Part shown: piece by piece, positions 5,775 through 7,076 of the stretch | Layout of the letters: each line of letters begins with the position of its first letter | Numbering within the stretch: position 1 is the first letter of the stretch | Origin: Thermoanaerobaculia bacterium | GTDB lineage: Bacteria; Acidobacteriota; Thermoanaerobaculia; Gp7-AA8 | Length of the DNA stretch: 7,076 nucleotides | Direction of reading: 5' to 3' | Assembly: GCA_023700825.1 (NCBI GenBank) | Contig: JAMPYE010000212.1 | Span: forward strand, 1-7,076 | The notes under the pieces: model-generated | Seen by the model: only the letters and a program-made list of their open reading frames with translations | Database searches by the model: none | What the model was told of the DNA's origin: nothing | Made by a program: the position numbers and the translations under genes

Positions 5775-7076
5775 GTCGGCTCCTTGGGTGGTTCCTGCGG
5801 CGAGGGCGGGATGGCAGCCAGCGAGAAGTGAAAGGTCGATCCCTGCCCGGGCCGGGACTCGATGGAAATGCGCCCGCCGTGCCGTTCGACGATCTTCTTG
5901 CAGATGGCGAGCCCGATGCCGGTTCCGGCGTAGTCCTCACGCTTGTGGAGCCGCTGAAACATCCCGAAGATCCGGTCGAAATACTGCGGGTCGATCCCGA
6001 GACCGTTGTCCCGCACGGAGAAATCCCACCGGCCGTCGTCGTTGCTGGCAGCGGAGACGTGGATCTTCGGGACGCCCTCTCCCTGGTACTTGATCGCGTT
6101 TCCCAGGAGGTTCTGGAACAGCTGCGTCAGCTGCATCTCGTCGGCGAGGACCAGAGGCAGCGGATCGTGCGTGACGATCGCGCCGCCTTCCTCGATGGCG
6201 CCACGAAGGTTGAGGAGTGCCTGTTGCAGCGATTCCTCGCCGGAGGTTTCGACCAGCTCCGTTCCCTTGGTCCCGACGCGCGAGTAGGTCAGCAGATCCT
6301 GGATCAGCCTCTGCATCCGGCTGGCTCCGTCGACCGCGAATGCGATGAAGTCATCGGCGTCCGCGTCGAGCCTGCCCTTGTATCGCTTGGAGAGAAGCTG
6401 GGTGTAGCTGGCGACCATGCGCAGCGGTTCCTGCAGGTCGTGCGACGCGATGTAGGCGAACTGCTGCAACTCCTCGTTCGAGCGGTAGAGTTCGTCGACC
6501 TTTCGCAGCAGGTGCGCCTCGGCCGTCTTGCGCCTGGTGATGTCGCGGATTGCCGCGGTGACGAGCGTCCCATCCGCGCTCTCCAGCGGGCTCAGCATGA
6601 GCTCGATCGGGAATTCGGATCCGTTCTTGCGCAGACCGGTCAGCTCGATCCCGGTCCCGATCTGCTGCGCGAGTGCGTCGGCGGCGGATCGCAGGGCGTC
6701 GGAGACGAGCCGTTCGGCGAATCCCTCGGGAATGATGTTCTTCACCTGCTGTCCCACGAGCTCGTCGCGGTGATAGCCGAACTGCTTTTCCGCCTGAACG
6801 TTCAGCAGGACGATCTCGCCCTGCTGGTCCACGACGACCATTGCGTCGGGCGCCGCCTCGAGCAGGCCGCGATACCGGCTCTCCATGTGAGCCAGGTTGA
6901 GCTCCGCAGCCCTTCGTACCGTGATGTCGCGTATGGCCGCGGTGACGAGGATCCCTTCCGCGCTCTCGAGCGGGCTGAGCATGATCTCGATCGGGAACTC
7001 GCTGCCATCCTTGCGCCGCCCCGAGAGCTCGATGCCCGTGCCGATCTGCTGGGCCAGGGCGTCGGCGGCCGAGCGC
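5765..7076 (-). CDS. Multi-PAS sensor histidine kinase (5' end outside window)
   Basis: The frame is open from the window edge (7075) to the TAG at 5765-5767, giving 436 visible residues. Numbering from the Met at 6982, the order is: the end of one PAS domain, a complete PAS domain (~36-150: YRGLLEAAPDAMVVVD to IRDIT), a short helical linker, a HisKA domain with phospho-acceptor His181 in IASHDLQEPLR, and a HATPase domain with the N box (N295 in NLLGNAIKY), G1 (DNGLGI, 325-330), F box (FDRIFGMFQRLH) and G2 (GTGIGLAI, 353-360). The H-box type is that of phytochrome-like and related cyanobacterial kinases. No membrane segment is visible in this part, so the sensed signal could be cytoplasmic, but the N-terminus is missing. 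The Met at 6982 is not the start: the preceding codons continue PAS sequence. The first gene visible in the signalling operon. Confidence 0.95.
   Translation of the reverse strand, partial: RSAADALAQQIGTGIELSGRRKDGSEFPIEIMLSPLESAEGILVTAAIRDITVRRAAELNLAHMESRYRGLLEAAPDAMVVVDQQGEIVLLNVQAEKQFGYHRDELVGQQVKNIIPEGFAERLVSDALRSAADALAQQIGTGIELTGLRKNGSEFPIELMLSPLESADGTLVTAAIRDITRRKTAEAHLLRKVDELYRSNEELQQFAYIASHDLQEPLRMVASYTQLLSKRYKGRLDADADDFIAFAVDGASRMQRLIQDLLTYSRVGTKGTELVETSGEESLQQALLNLRGAIEEGGAIVTHDPLPLVLADEMQLTQLFQNLLGNAIKYQGEGVPKIHVSAASNDDGRWDFSVRDNGLGIDPQYFDRIFGMFQRLHKREDYAGTGIGLAICKKIVERHGGRISIESRPGQGSTFHFSLAAIPPSPQEPPKEPTWT
6537..7076 (-). repeat. Tandem PAS-coding duplication with 384-bp period
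   Basis: Bases 6537-6692 and 6921-7076 align without gaps at a 384-bp (128-codon) offset. My hand count is about 129 of 156 bases identical, and 49 of 58 residues identical from RSAADALAQQIG to the segment after IRDIT. The second copy is cut by the window edge, so the repeat may extend to further units. The similarity far exceeds what is usual between neighbouring PAS domains and indicates recent duplication or gene conversion within the kinase gene. Confidence 0.85.

Noticed and set aside
5334..6093. Plus-strand open frames opposite the response regulator and kinase end
   Set aside because: Shadow frames of well-supported minus-strand genes; no ribosome-binding site or protein family signal.
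6980..6982. ATG at 6982 as the start of the histidine kinase
   Set aside because: The codons before it continue a PAS domain that matches the next PAS unit residue for residue to the window edge, so the true start is outside.
1..7076. CRISPR arrays, tRNA/rRNA genes, transposase genes, defence systems
   Set aside because: I saw no spaced direct repeats, no tRNA- or rRNA-like sequence and no such protein families on either strand.

Overview
The window reads as part of a high-G+C genome of a diderm bacterium. It encodes an OmpA-type peptidoglycan-binding lipoprotein, and the third-position G/C bias is strong. A sortase paired with an LPxTA substrate in a diderm setting, next to Cph1/Rcp1-style signalling proteins, recalls Acidobacteriota or a related soil phylum. 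That placement comes from memory of gene content and is low confidence.

Layout. Bases 1-506 (+) hold the C-terminal end of a RecQ DNA helicase (RQC and HRDC domains). Everything else is on the minus strand. A perfect 12-bp hairpin at 522-549, with a cUUCGg tetraloop when read on the minus strand, separates recQ from the convergent genes. Reading leftwards on the minus strand, the envelope block is a secreted protein with a C-terminal LPATA sorting signal (2662-1991), a class D-like sortase whose ATG lies 2 nt after the substrate stop (1988-1371), and an OmpA-family lipoprotein (1216-572). The sortase-ompA gap holds an imperfect palindromic REP/MITE-like element (1258-1345). The 338-bp gap upstream of the substrate holds two tandem copies of a GGGTAGTnnnTnCGC motif 33 bp apart, a candidate operator.

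The right half (7076-3001, minus) is a tight three-gene signalling operon: a multi-PAS histidine kinase (5' end outside the window), an Rcp1-like single-domain response regulator (10-bp overlap) and a REC-PAS-GGDEF-EAL protein (ATGA overlap). The expected phosphotransfer and catalytic residues are present in all three. The likely scheme is signal sensing by the PAS domains, phosphotransfer from the kinase to one or both receivers, and a change in cyclic di-GMP. The kinase carries two PAS units so alike in protein and DNA that they look like a recent 384-bp tandem duplication.

The most interesting items are the self-contained sortase/substrate pair in a diderm context, the candidate operator upstream of it, the palindromic element, and the recent PAS duplication. 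Nothing directly shows that the signalling operon controls the envelope block; only adjacency and shared strand suggest it.
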